The notes under the pieces: generated by a model
Told to the model about the DNA's origin: nothing
The model's database searches: none
What the model saw: only the letters and a program-made list of their open reading frames with translations
Shown: positions 1 to 10,743 of the stretch, piece after piece
How the letters are laid out: every line of letters starts with the position of its first letter
Numbering within the stretch: position 1 is the first letter of the stretch
Assembly: GCA_000934455.1 (NCBI GenBank)
Contig: KN896294.1
Location: forward strand, 15,432 to 42,067
Source: Apostichopus parvimensis
Taxonomy: Eukaryota > Echinodermata > Holothuroidea > Aspidochirotida > Stichopodidae
Length of the DNA stretch: 26,636 nucleotides
Reading direction: 5' to 3'
Made by a program: the position numbers and the translations under genes

Positions 1-110
1 ATGGAAGTAAAACTTACCATGTGTTTGACTTTGGCAAGTTTACTATGACTAACATGCCTAACATCGCTGTATGTAAGTCAAACTTACCATGTGTTTGACT
101 TTGGCAAGTT
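1..110 (-). repeat. 70-bp direct duplication spanning a golgin-97 exon/intron border
   Basis: Bases 11-40 and 81-110 are identical over 30 bp, and the ten bases before each are nearly identical (1-10 versus 71-80). Both copies contain the last 22 exon bases plus a GTAAGT donor, at 88/87 and 18/17. Extending the exon to the outer donor would read through the first GTAAGT and meet an in-frame TAG ten codons later, so the inner donor (88) is the productive one. The window edge cuts the outer copy. Confidence 0.8.
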
Positions 111-207
111 CTTGGACCTGGAATCCCTGGAAATCTTCCTGTTCTTCCTCCTTTTTAAATCTTGTTCGCTCCAGTCTCTGAAGTCTCTCTTGCAAGGAAG
201 AATTTTC
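88..207 (-). CDS. GOLGA1: Golgin-97 fourth coding exon
   Basis: 120 nt (40 codons), phase 0 to 0. Acceptor CATCGATAG before 207; donor ATG|GTAAGT at 88/87. The translation begins ENSSLQERLQRLERTRFKKE and ends FQGFQVQELAKVKHM, closely matching human ELEGFQQQELSKIKHM. The last bases of the exon and its donor are duplicated 70 bp downstream, at 11-40. Confidence 0.83.
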
Positions 208-3200
208 CTATCGATGAGAAATTAAGACTTGTAAAAACGAGGAGGAAATCCTCTTCTCTTAAAATGTTCGCAGGGTTGATTTTTAAGGAAGTTTACTGGT
301 TGTCTCCAGGACCACTTGGACTTTCCTTAATGTTGTCTGTTTTTTATGGCAATTTTGGTTGTCCAAGAATGGTTAAATGTAGAAAGAAATGCATGACAGA
401 ATGAATTAACTGTACAAAAAATGATTCAATTTCTGGAGGTCCCTCAAATGGCTTTGGTTTTCAGGAAAGAAACCAAGGTCATCGGACCACCATAGAAAGT
501 CTTAACAGCCACGAGTGATCGGCTTGCACCTCTGTTAAAACCAGCCATCTTATGTTTGCACATGTATGCAAGCCCACTAAGAGCAACACACTCTGACTTG
601 TTGCATTTCATCTGCTGTTGATGATATGAGATATTAATATTCATAACAGATAGAAGAGGTAAGGTGGTTTTACATACACCAGTACATATTTAAGAATCAA
701 CATTTTTCTCAAACAATTGCCCACCAAATCCAAATATTTAACACCTACACTCAAGATATCGTGGACATAAATTTTACGAAAAAGATGAACGGAAAATGGT
801 TTAATTTGAGTATCAAAACCTGAACGAAATCAACGATAATTTTGTGAACAGAGGCACAAACTACAAATTCAATTGTCTTTAGCTCCACATGCTTCTTTGC
901 AAAGTAGCAATAACCAAAACCAAAAAGAACTTTCAATATTACCAACCTTCTCCACTTCTTGCAATTTCTCAGTCATTTCGTCTTCTTTCTTCTTGACGGC
1001 AGAGGAAAGCTTCTCGGCCATTTTGGATCTTCGGAGTTGATATTGTTCATTTATATCCTGAATTTTCTTGCTTGTGGCTGTTGTTTTTAAACCAAAAGAA
1101 AAAGAAGGAACAATTAAAGGAAAAGGAAGAGAGATGATTGAATTGTGATTACATCTATTAAGCTTGCACAAGTAGACACCACGGATGTGAGCCTTGCTAT
1201 TAAAGTTCTTCCAAAAAATTCATCTTCAAATTTCTAGGAATGTTTGTTGGAACAAATTCAAACCTTTTTACTCTTGCAAACAATTGTTGATAATTCCCTC
1301 AGTCGGTTTTCCATTTTTCTTGCATTGACTCAAAATGAATTAAGAGAAAGGTTTCACAGACCACATTGGATGTCTGTACAAAAGCATGTGGCCTACAAGC
1401 TTCAGGGTTAACCTGGCAACTCTTGGACTAACTGTTACTTTACATTCTAGTACTTTATTTTTTTTAAATTTGCTTTAAATACCTTCCTCGTGGCTGATGA
1501 CTGTGTTTTCCATCTTCTCTTTTGCTTTGACTGCCTCTTTCAAGAGCAGCGAATACTCATCCAACTTCTCCTCCAGTTTCTTGATTTGCTCATCCTTGTT
1601 CCCCAATACATCTTTTCTGCCAGAGTCAGCAGAATCCTACATGAAAAAAGTGATCACAGTGTTAAACTTGTAAGCCAGATTGCATACAGCAAATCTATCA
1701 ACACACATCTCAACTTACTGACCAGTATTATGGGTTAATCAGTAATGTTTCCAAAGATCGGCAAGCTAACAAGTTGCTTAAAATTCCCACCAGTACAAAT
1801 CCTTCAAGTAATGGCCCTCCATATTCTTCCCTGATATTGAGGTTACATATTAAGACAACATGGTGTCATGCAAATTCATTAGTAAATCATGAGTACAAGT
1901 CACAAGTTTGTAATATTCAATATAAATCTAGAAAACATTGTTTTTTGCTTTTTGAAACATTCAACACTAAGCCTTAAGTTTACAATACCATCAAACCAAC
2001 GAGAAGGTAAAGAGTACAGTACAGGTCCTGCTAGCCTAACGGTATGAATCATCACTGAAACTGCCATAAATTGATAACAAATTGAACTAATTTTTAGAAT
2101 TAATACATCTAAAGTATGACCAGACAAACCTATGCCAGCAGTCTTATGAAGGTCTAGCTGGCATGATGTGAATCACCACTGAAAATATTAAATTATCACA
2201 GACTGATTTAACCAATTAAAACTAATAACCAGAAAAGAGAGAAAAGAAATGGAGTCAATATAGCACTGATACAACAGTGAAATGCAACAAGATACTTTAA
2301 ACTTGATCACATTAAATCTTGTAAAATTTTGCCTGGATGTAACTTTATCAATAAAAACAGCTCCTTTGCTGTTTACTTTGGAAACAGACACCTACACAAT
2401 AATTTTTCTACATGGACAATTATGAGGGGTGGAAACAAATTCCTCTGTGAAATCTTTCTGAGTGACAGCTTTATACTGTATGTACATACATTTGCGGAAG
2501 TTTCAATGAAACCCGACAAGTATAGCAGGAAATAAGAAATTTCCTGTTTCTTTTAAGAAAGTAGCACTTGTCCTTATTTAGTACAAATGTACATTTCTTT
2601 TATCTGCCCTTGCTAACACCCTTTAAAGCACCCCTCCCCCCACCACCACTCCCCCATTTTGCAGTCATTATCATATATGTTTACACATTTGGAATGAGCG
2701 GTATGATAAATGTAATCTACTTCATTCTTGGACATTTTGAGTAACTTTTCAAGTAGTATACAGGGATAGAAACACATGGCAATCTCATTTCCTTAATGAA
2801 CACGATGATTTCAACAGCAAATGACAAATTGCACTAATAGTGATGATGATACTTTTAAAAGGGTAGTCCAGAGGAAAAATTTACTCCAGTCTTGACAGAT
2901 AAAAGTATCCACATTCTAAGCAGTCTGGTGAAATTTGAAACCAATTCCTACATGGCATTCTGGCGATATTGATAACTAAAATTGTCAAAGATTGAACCAC
3001 ACTGTAAATAAACTTGGAGCAAACAGGTGTAATGTCATAGTACTACACAGACATCAAACTGTTTTGCAAAAAATTTCTTTAGTCATGGTTCCAACTTCAC
3101 AGTACCTAAGGGAATGTGAAGTTGACAATATATACCAATGACAGGACCTAGTGTATTCATACTTTGATGCATCACAATTTTGAAGTAGAAAATTGCAATT

Positions 3201-4335
3201 AAATTTTTAAGAAAAAACAAAAAATGCATTTAGTAGCATGCTTCTATGACATCAAACCTGTTTGCTTCAAGTGCAAGTCTGCTTCAAAACGTATTAACTT
3301 CAAATGTTTGTATCTCGAAAAAAGTAAACACAGGGAACTGATACACAAATTTCACCTGGATGCATAGAATTAGCTCTTCTTTCATCCTATCAAATGCAAA
3401 TTTTTCCCAGGACTATGATTTTAATTTGAAACGTTAATGCTGAATACTATAGTCTTAGTTAAGGTAGCAGAAGCACACCCAACCATCATCAGGTGTCTAT
3501 GTGATAGAAATGAAAGACATACCCCCAGAAGGTAGGAATATGTTTATTCCACCCTGCAATGTCCAGGCCGGTATTAAAATGGTCTGCATTTTGTACTAAC
3601 AAATCCAGACCTTTGCAAGTAGTTTGCTTTAAGATATCCAAATGTGTAAGATATCCAAATGTGTAAAAATTCAAATGTGTCACAGTATGCATTTATATGC
3701 CTGTTTAGTGTCTATCACTTAATTAAGCAGCACATGTTGTATGAAATTAGTAAATGTAACCATTGTTGCCTAAGGCTAAGGAGACAATTATCTCTTTAAA
3801 ACTCAAAATATTTTTTTTTTGGAGAGAGAATGGGATGGGTGGGACAGGGTACTGAGTATTACTAAATTGTAGTCACATGATGGCATGTATCCATGACAAT
3901 ATTGTATAGTCCCCCCCCCCCTCCCTCCCTCTCATCACTAACGATGGACATAGAAACAAGAACAAAAACAAAAACAGACAGCTGTTTTGCAAGAGGGAAA
4001 ATGGCATGATTATGATTAGATTATAATTCTAATGCGACTTAAAGTAGACCAAACTTGTTTATCCAAAGTATGTTTCCCTTACTACAATATGTATTATCTA
4101 CTACTTATGATTGGTTCCTTACCTTCTTTGCAGATGTGGGGGTAGCAGAGACACTGCTAGCCAAGCTAGAGGTGCTGCCCCACGGAGATAAGCTTGCTGG
4201 ACTGGTCTCTCCTGCTCTCCGAGTGTTTTCCCGAGAACTCTTTCTCTGGGCTCCACCCGGGGTGACTTTAGCTGTTAGCTCCCCTTCGTCTACCCCTTCT
4301 TCCTCTGCAATTTTCTTTTTCAGTTTAGCAAACAT
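88..4335 (-). CDS. GOLGA1: Golgin-97 (GOLGA1), 5' part of the gene, four coding exons, incomplete
   Basis: Joined coding exons, in transcript order: 4335-4123, 1636-1483, 1077-947, 207-88 (206 codons; the rest is beyond base 1). The protein starts MFAKLKKKIAEE, which is the signature N-terminus of golgin-97 as I recall it. A Ser/Thr-rich linker follows (residues about 30-68), then a coiled coil whose phrases match the human protein in order: NKDEQIKKLEEKLDEY, KKIQDINEQY..RRSKMAEKL, and EDFQGFQVQELAKVKHM. Family knowledge: golgin-97 is a trans-Golgi tether. Its C-terminal GRIP domain (not in this window) binds Arl1, and its extreme N-terminus captures endosome-derived carriers through TBC1D23. 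All intron phases agree (0, 1, 0). The gene is divergent from the FKBPL gene. Identity is confident; the 5'UTR exon is not resolved. Confidence 0.87.
208..946 (-). other. Golgin-97 intron
   Basis: AT-rich intron between coding exons 3 and 4. Short chance ORFs only; no coding signal, repeat or RNA gene recognised. Confidence 0.7.
947..1077 (-). CDS. GOLGA1: Golgin-97 third coding exon
   Basis: 131 nt, entered in phase 1 after acceptor AACAACAG. It reads ATSKKIQDINEQYQLRRSKM and ends KLQEVEK. The donor is the weak AAG|GTTGGT at 947/946. A neighbouring GTAATA four bases on would leave the next exon out of frame, while GTTGGT gives EVEK-ENSSL, matching human QLEKEKNIL. Use of this non-consensus donor is inferred from frame and homology. 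Confidence 0.8.
1078..1482 (-). other. Golgin-97 intron
   Basis: AT-rich intron between coding exons 2 and 3. Nothing further recognised. Confidence 0.7.
1483..1636 (-). CDS. GOLGA1: Golgin-97 second coding exon
   Basis: Acceptor ATGTAG before 1636; donor GAGGAAG|GTATTT after 1483. It is 154 nt, entering in phase 0 and leaving in phase 1. The translation begins DSADSGRKDVLGNKDEQIKK and continues as a coiled coil ending ENTVISHEE. It lines up with the human golgin-97 stretch containing RNEQIRKLEARLSDY. Confidence 0.85.
3630..3678. repeat. Short tandem repeat, 17-bp unit
   Basis: The unit AAGATATCCAAATGTGT occurs twice in direct succession, followed by a partial third copy (TTCAAATGTGT). It is intronic and has no evident role. 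Confidence 0.75.
3911..3929 (-). repeat. C tract with CCC repeats; G-quadruplex motif on the minus strand
   Basis: Eleven C followed by T-CCC-T-CCC. On the transcribed-RNA strand of golgin-97 this reads GGG-A-GGG-A-G11, enough for four G runs with one-base loops. Confidence 0.7.
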
Positions 4336-4338
4336 GAC
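4123..4338 (-). CDS. GOLGA1: Golgin-97 first coding exon (start codon 4335-4333)
   Basis: The acceptor CCATCAG lies just before 4338, three bases upstream of the ATG, so there must be at least one upstream non-coding exon. The donor is AAG|GTAAGG at 4123/4122. It encodes 71 residues: a basic amphipathic start (MFAKLKKKIAEEE), then a Ser/Thr/Arg-rich linker with RKSSREN and GSTSSLASS, likely phosphorylated and unstructured. The exon ends in phase 0. It is clearly GC-richer than the flanking introns. Confidence 0.88.
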
Positions 4339-6144
4339 CTGATGGAAAAGACAACTTGTCAGTATTTATCTGATGATGGATAACAACAAATTAAGAGTGT
4401 ACATTATAGACCTAGGCCCTGTATTCATGTTCAACGTGCCTCTCCTCGAAACTACTGCACGTGGGATACTTGTTAGGCTATAGCCTGCCATTGGTGCACG
4501 GAAGCGGTGATTGCGGGAAGTCAACTTCAATTCATTGTTCAAAAATTTAACTAAAATAATTAAGTGCTTTCTAGACTATACATTTCAATGTTGGGTTCAA
4601 CATCAAAGCTGAGCAGGCAGTTGCGCTAGTTGAAGAGAAGGCTGTTTCCGTTGCATGAGTGGATTCCCAAAAATAATGCAAAACTCAAATTTATTACATG
4701 CCCTGCTGTAGGCTCTTGTAATAAAAGTCAGGGTATATTCATCACCTGCAAAGAATTAGGTGGGTCTGATATTCAGGTTTATAAAAAAAAATGTTATTGG
4801 CAGTGATTCACTCTGTGCTATCCTCAGTCATATTGTGCATTTCACTGGGCTAGCCTAAGGCTATAGCCTAAATATTGAGTCCAAAATTTCATTTCAGGGG
4901 ACTGAATGAATGCACAATGTGAAACTTACCAGTATTTAAAGAACTTTCACGTGTCACTAATGAAGGTTAAAATAATGTTCTTCACTGCCAGTAGCACACA
5001 CAATATGGTTATGGCTTCAAATTATTGATAATGCACAACTGTGTTGTGAATATGACGGTAGCCTAACACTAACAGAGTACTGAACGGAGCCTATGCCATA
5101 TCGTTAACTCCTTTTTCAATGTTTTCACCGCTCTCTGTTGCTCTTCTATGAAGAATTGAAGTCAGGTGAAAGTAAGCTAGCTCGACTTTTGTAATCCGTT
5201 ATAATATACTTGTAAAATCCTGATATTCAGGTTTTGCAGAGCACAGTAACCAAAAATTCGCAAATACCACTATGAGTCTCGTAATACTCGACTACGTGAG
5301 ACTGAAGGTTTTAGTGTCATACACACAGTATGAATCATTGACTTACACAATTGCACTGTACTGTTCTGTGCGGATGTTGTACGTGGAAGTTGGCTTATTG
5401 ACAAATTACAGCCGTTACTACCGAACACCTACTACTTTTTTACTGTAATACACGATTTTTACTCACGATACGTCAGAACCATGTACATTATGATGTGTTC
5501 AACTCTAATTTTTTAATACTGCGAAATTTATTGATATTTATAATAATCTGTTTGTGTGACATATTTACATAGGGGCTGTAAAAGTACTACATAACAGGGA
5601 ATGCCCCATCGTCCTCTATGTTTATAAAGTCTGTGCATAATACACGCATGTGGGAAATTTTTCTGGGAAAGTGCACATCTGAATTGAGTCCCACTTGGAC
5701 CTCTGCTATCAGGAATATAGAGTTCTTTATCGATTTCACCACTATTTGACGTTCGAGTAGCATTATCACAGACTGTGTGAGCTATTTAGTCCATAAACTG
5801 GTCGAAAACTTGTTACGGTACATCAATGCTATATAGTATATACTTATCGGTAGCTATTAACAAATACATAGGGCCTACTGTACTGCAAGCTAGGCTAGAT
5901 TGATTTAATAATACTAATAGTAGGATACTTCTCTGAGGCTAATAGTAATACTAAATGCAGTTCATGATATTGTCGTTACAACCAGTTTGTGATTAATTTT
6001 AGTTCATTCAATATAAGTCAATTATTGTTGTCTGTATTTTGGGGTCAGAAGTATATAATTACCTTGTTTTTAGTATGCAAGGAGGAAACATTTTAGTGAT
6101 GATTGAACGTCTGTCTACTGTGTATTATTTTACTTTTCTTCCAG
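4339..6144. promoter_or_regulatory. Divergent intergenic/5'UTR interval between GOLGA1 and FKBPL
   Basis: Both flanking coding exons begin with an acceptor within 0 to 3 bases of the ATG, so non-coding first exons of both genes must lie here (or overlap). Two good minus-strand donors could end a golgin-97 5'UTR exon: CTG|GTAAGT near 4929 and TTGT|GTAAGT near 5347. A plus-strand CAG|GTGAAA near 5165 could end an FKBPL 5'UTR exon. CACGTG E-boxes occur near 4459 and 4951. I cannot place the transcription starts; no TATA box is convincing and there is no obvious CpG island. Confidence 0.45.
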
Positions 6145-6145
6145 A

Positions 6146-7048
6146 ATGGCGAAATCAATGTGGACTGCACCAGATCAATCTTTCACCAAGACTGTTATCA
6201 AAGAAGGAAGAGACTTCAAGAGACCAAATGAGGGCTCAACATGTCAGATTAAGATTGATGTAAGCTCCGAAGAGATGAAACATAAAAGCTTATTTGGATA
6301 TCCAATTAACATAGAGACAAGCATTATACTTGGAACTGGGAAGGGTGATTTGTCCTCAATCATAGATGGAGCTCTTGAAACTATGAGGGAAGGAGAAAGT
6401 TGTAGGCTTGAAATTTCTCCAGATCGTCTCAAAAATATCAATATAGAAGATCAGAGGTCACATATTGAAAGTGAACCCCCAAGTAATGCAGGAAAAGTTT
6501 CCAGTTGCCGTGTGGAGCTCCATCTTAATACATTTGAGAGGAGTCCAGACGTCCACGAACTTAACCTGAAGCAGCGAGTCGAGAGGATGAGAAATTATAA
6601 AACGTTCGGCAGTGAATGTTTTAGAAGTGGAAAGATAGACTTGGCTGAGAGGTTTTACATCAGGGCATTAAAATATGCGATTTTGACCAACCGGTTTATA
6701 AACGAGAAGGAGGAGTTTAAAGAAGTTGTGGAAAAATTTTGGGATATCAACAATCTGTGTCTGTTGAATCTCGCTGCATGTCAACTGAGGAACGATCGCT
6801 ACGAGGATGTCGTAACAAATTGTACAAAGGCTATCGTCATCGATGACACTAACCCTAAAGGGTTCTTCAGGAGGGGACAAGCCCACATGGCACTTCAAGA
6901 CTACGAACTAGCTCAAGAAGATTTTGAAAATGGTTTAAAGTTAGATCCAAACAGTAAACCACTTCAAGAACAGTTAAAGATTGTACAGGGAAAGATTCAG
7001 GATTTAGAAAAGGGATATGCTCAGAATATGAAAAAGTTATTTGACTAA
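6146..7048 (+). CDS. FKBPL: FK506-binding protein-like (FKBPL), complete coding exon
   Basis: 300 codons and TAA at 7046-7048. The ATG follows the acceptor CTTCCAG|A at 6144/6145, so the coding region is in one exon behind a 5'UTR intron. Residues about 5-130 form an FKBP-like domain: MWTAPDQSFTKTVIKEG resembles human FKBPL LWYCPDGSFVKKIVIRG, and GTGKGDLSSIIDGALETM..GE is the FKBP G.G...ALe.M..GE block. Residues about 147-270 are three TPRs (FGSECFRSGKIDLAERF; NLAACQLRNDRYEDVV; PKGFFRRGQAHMALQDYE). The end, AQNMKKLFD, matches human AQGLRKMFG. Of the HSP90-tail carboxylate clamp, K152, N208, K238 and R242 are visible, but the usual Asn after Gly155 is Ser156; human FKBPL has Thr there. Family role: HSP90 co-chaperone linked to p21 and steroid-receptor stability; peptidyl-prolyl isomerase activity is doubtful. 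It lacks the roughly 90-residue N-terminal extension of the mammalian protein. Confidence 0.87.
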   Translation: MAKSMWTAPDQSFTKTVIKEGRDFKRPNEGSTCQIKIDVSSEEMKHKSLFGYPINIETSIILGTGKGDLSSIIDGALETMREGESCRLEISPDRLKNINIEDQRSHIESEPPSNAGKVSSCRVELHLNTFERSPDVHELNLKQRVERMRNYKTFGSECFRSGKIDLAERFYIRALKYAILTNRFINEKEEFKEVVEKFWDINNLCLLNLAACQLRNDRYEDVVTNCTKAIVIDDTNPKGFFRRGQAHMALQDYELAQEDFENGLKLDPNSKPLQEQLKIVQGKIQDLEKGYAQNMKKLFD

Positions 7049-8840
7049 TTTGTGTCCATTTAATAGGAAACATCTCTAAAAATCAGTCTTATAAGCATCT
7101 TAAGTGAATGTTGCTTATAACACATCATTGGAGGAACTTCAATGGAAGCTTAAAGGGGAAAAATCAATCACCCAGCTCAAAGTTATTTTTGGATGCATTT
7201 TGTTTTGAAGTTCAGTGGAATTATTTGTAAGGTCTGAAAGAATGACTATAATGGGCAGCTAAATTCCAGTTTCAGGATATTCAACTTTAATATATACATG
7301 TACTAATGTCTGGATTATATTCCTTTAATGCTTAACTGCTGATCCCAGAAAGCTCCTCAGTACAGGCCTAAATGTCGATGTTAATCAATCGTTTTTAGAA
7401 ATTTCTAATACGCTCAACCAAAACGAATTCCTTTTTTCTTACTTTACGTTGTAAACAACAGAGCACCACATCTGGATGACATTCAACACCATTTGCCTTT
7501 GACAAATACGTAAAAGTTGTAAACATGTTTTAAAACCATAAATGTCATGTTTCCTACTGAGTTTGGTGTTGCATCTGAGAAACTCACCTGACGGTCTGTG
7601 TGTTAGACTCAGTAGTCCAGCCACTTTCATCGATGAGCCACGGATGTTTCGATGGTCATTTCTCAAAAGTTTAAAAGTGGCCTGGAAATACAGCCTGGCC
7701 GGACTAAGTTGACAACACTGATTTTTATTGGTCAGATACAACATGTACATGAAAGTTAATTTTGTGTCTAAAGTCCTCCTTCATATGCAGCTGTGTGTAC
7801 TTGTAATGTTGTGCAATGCCTCCTACCCAATAACAGTGGGTATCATTCCTTTGTTGTTAAATGCACAACATCACTGAAACTACTTCTGAGACATTTCTTT
7901 TTAGCAGGGATCCCTAATGATTTAGCTATAATTATACTTCATTCAGTCTTAAAACTTATGGTCATTGAGTTCCTTCGATGAAGTTGTACTAAACACTTCT
8001 TGACCTTTCCTGGCAGACTGAAATATTTCATACAAACTCTTTTGCTAAATAGTGGAGTGAAATTGGTGGTGATTGGAACGTAGTTGTCTAGTGATAGTAA
8101 TTATCTGCCCAGCATTCGATGCAATGTTGTGCAACTACAAGGTTGTATAAATAATATATATCAACAGTTCCTTATACAGTGTCATTGAAATATGAAGGCA
8201 CTGAGAGGCCCCTCATTCCTTGAAAGGGTCACTGTCAATATGAGGGGGCCAACATCAATATCATGTCCCCAAATTTCCTGCAAAAAATATTGTCACCTCA
8301 CGAGGGGGAAAATTTCATGAATTAAGTTAGCTTGCATGATTTCCTTTTCATCAGCTTTCATTTGATTTATGAACGCACTGGATATAATTAAGTCTGGTAA
8401 TTAATATCAGTGGACATTTCTTCCAATGATAGATGGTGGTAATTTTCCAGTTCATGTTTGGTTGGATACATACCTTAAGTGTCACCCAAGTTTGATCAAC
8501 TATATTAAAATACTGAACACAAGTTTACAGAAACTCTTTTATAAAGTGCTGCTTTATACATTCAATCCAAGCACCTTGAATGTTTGTTGTAGTCTATCAG
8601 TTATATCGTTTCATGTATTCACTTTTGTATGTGTAGATGTACTTTATATGAGATCCTATCATCTCAACATTTTTTCTTTTTCCTCCATTTTAGTTATTCT
8701 TCCTGTTAACATATTTTATGACTCCTCTTTGTAAATTTTATGTTTATACTGGAATGGATAAATGAAAGAAAATGAAATACTAATGTTGTAAAGAAAATCT
8801 TGGTTAAAATATCTGTGACAAATAGTACCTATCATCCGCT
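7049..8840 (+). other. FKBPL 3' flank / probable 3'UTR
   Basis: No coding exon found; the ORFs here are short and AT-rich with no family signal. A canonical AATAAA is not obvious. Weaker candidates are ATTAAA near 8505 and GATAAA near 8757. FKBPL transcripts must end here or run towards the opposing transcript that ends near 8.83 kb. Confidence 0.5.
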
Positions 8841-8845
8841 TTTTT

Positions 8846-8866
8846 TTTATTGGTACTAGGTTTATT
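8846..8866 (-). terminator. Candidate poly(A) signals for the centrosomin-family gene
   Basis: On the minus strand AATAAA occurs at 8866-8861 and again at 8851-8846, two signals within 21 bases at the far end of a 3.4-kb exon-free stretch. Other AATAAA hexamers on this strand (near 9018, 11443 and 11790) could give shorter 3'UTRs. Confidence 0.45.
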
Positions 8867-9651
8867 GCACAACAAGATAATCTACCCCAGAAAGTTGTTT
8901 TTCCCCTTCATTTTTTCGGTAATTTGTTATCGAAAAAGCAAAATATCTGAAGAAAACTCAGAAGTAAAAGACAAAAACAAAAGAATGAGTTTTAAGATGG
9001 ATCTTGGTGATCAGTTTATTGATTAGATAAATCATCCAGACAAGCCTCGATATAAATTATTTCAAAAAGAAAAATTGATTTTTTTTTGCAAAATATGAAA
9101 GCACTTTTGCCATCCCCTTAACCACTAACGTAGACGCAAATATTAATTTAACTTACGACAGATATTATCAAAGTCATTGTTGCTTGTTATTTATCAGAAA
9201 AAAAAACGGGTCTTCTAGCTCAACATATTTTGCCCATATATTTTACTACCTCTTGTAAGCAAAACCACATCCTTGGTACAGAACAGAAGAATTTTGTATC
9301 TTTCTATCTAATAGTTCCAACTTATGAAATTAAGTCTTCATTTTCCATTACAGAGAAAAATATTCCCCTTACTGGTAAATTCTGACAGTTCTATAAAACT
9401 TTACACCAAACCGATGCTTCACTCGCATCCCACTTTAGCAACAATAAAAACAATCACTATCTACTTTGTCTCACAAGCCACAATCTAACAAAACATGCTG
9501 TGCCTATTACACACTTGCTACCTAATGAGTAAGCCTCCACCTGATGTGTTGTGCTATATTTAACCCATACATTTTATAATCTTTTCTGAAGAAAAAAACA
9601 TTGTCAAGATTTGTTGGCCTAATTTTTTAAATACAAGTATACAAACATTCT

Positions 9652-9672
9652 CTTCTCTCTCTCTCTCTCTCT
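9652..9672. repeat. (CT)n microsatellite
   Basis: An uninterrupted run of about ten CT dinucleotides, preceded by TTCTCTT. Confidence 0.85.
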
Positions 9673-10717
9673 GTTATTTTTTCACTTCTGGTGTGTTTGT
9701 TTAAAACAATACAAATTGGCAATACTTTTTCCTTCTCCCGTCAATACTGGTAACTAAGAGAAAACACGTAAAATGCATTATGGGATACACTGTCTATCTC
9801 TACTTTTATATTTTCTGATCAAAATTTGTCAAAAATACTCGGCTGAATGCCATCTTTAAAATAATAGTCAGACCTAACGCCAAATGGTAATATTTTTTTT
9901 ATGTGGACACTGCAACAGTACATTAACATTTGTATTCAATATCAATGAACACCACCAGCACTGAAACCCTGTACTACCCTCTTAGTGCATGAAACATGAA
10001 AACACTAAATATCTACAACTTTTATCTACACTACAGTTAGTTGGTTTGTGGTTTTTTCGTAACCATCTGAGAGAGAAGAAGGATAATATGCAAAATTATT
10101 GAGAAAAGATAAAATCACAACTGTTTATACAGATCTGAATATAAATCCCAAATTAAAGTCAGAAATTTAAACTCAAGGACTCCTAACCATTTCTGGAAGG
10201 TTGAAATTGTTTTCTACTTCAAAATCTACATCCTTTGAATAATGAGTTCTCTATATTAAAGGATACAGAAATATTAAATTTAATTAGGAAGCAGTGTGTG
10301 TCACTGTGTGTGATGTGACCTATCTTCATATTACAGATTTACACATGAGTTGTGATACAAAAAGCTAGAGAGAGCGAGTACATTAATAATGTTAACATTT
10401 AAACATGTGAATTTTAAATGTTTAACTATATACATGAGAATGACAACACTATGGAATGTTATTAACAAAAGGCCACATTCCAAGATCATTCAGCAACAAG
10501 AAATGACTCATTTACCATCTACTATTGCACTATTCAGAAAACAAAGTACAAAAATATTTGCATCCCATTCACTTGACGATCAAGAGCGGTAAAAAGGTGA
10601 GGATACGAGAAAATTCCTAAATAGCGCCCTCACTTTACCGTTCTTTCCCATTCAAACATTTAAAAGAAATTTCAAAAATAAAATCAACATTTCCTATTCC
10701 AACATTACATTCAGCTG

Positions 10718-10743
10718 CCCCCAACCCCCCCCCCCCAACACCC
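10718..10743 (-). repeat. C tract; G-quadruplex motif on the minus strand
   Basis: CCCCC-AA-C12-AACA-CCC on the plus strand. In the minus-strand transcript it reads GGG-TGTT-G12-TT-GGGGG, inside the presumed 3'UTR. Confidence 0.65.

Larger units (their letters stand above)
1637..4122 (-). other. Golgin-97 intron 1 of the coding part, about 2.5 kb
   Basis: AT-rich, no exon found. It holds a C-rich stretch (2631-2655), a 17-bp tandem duplication (about 3630-3665) and a long C tract followed by CCC repeats (3911-3929) that gives a G-quadruplex motif on the transcript strand. The 14 to 16 bases around TGAATCA(T/C)CACTGAAA occur at about 2045 and again at about 2168, possibly an old duplication. 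Confidence 0.65.

Noticed and set aside
8426..8734. A 102-codon plus-strand ORF downstream of FKBPL.
   Set aside because: AT-rich composition, no recognisable domain, no splice context; consistent with chance in a 3'UTR.
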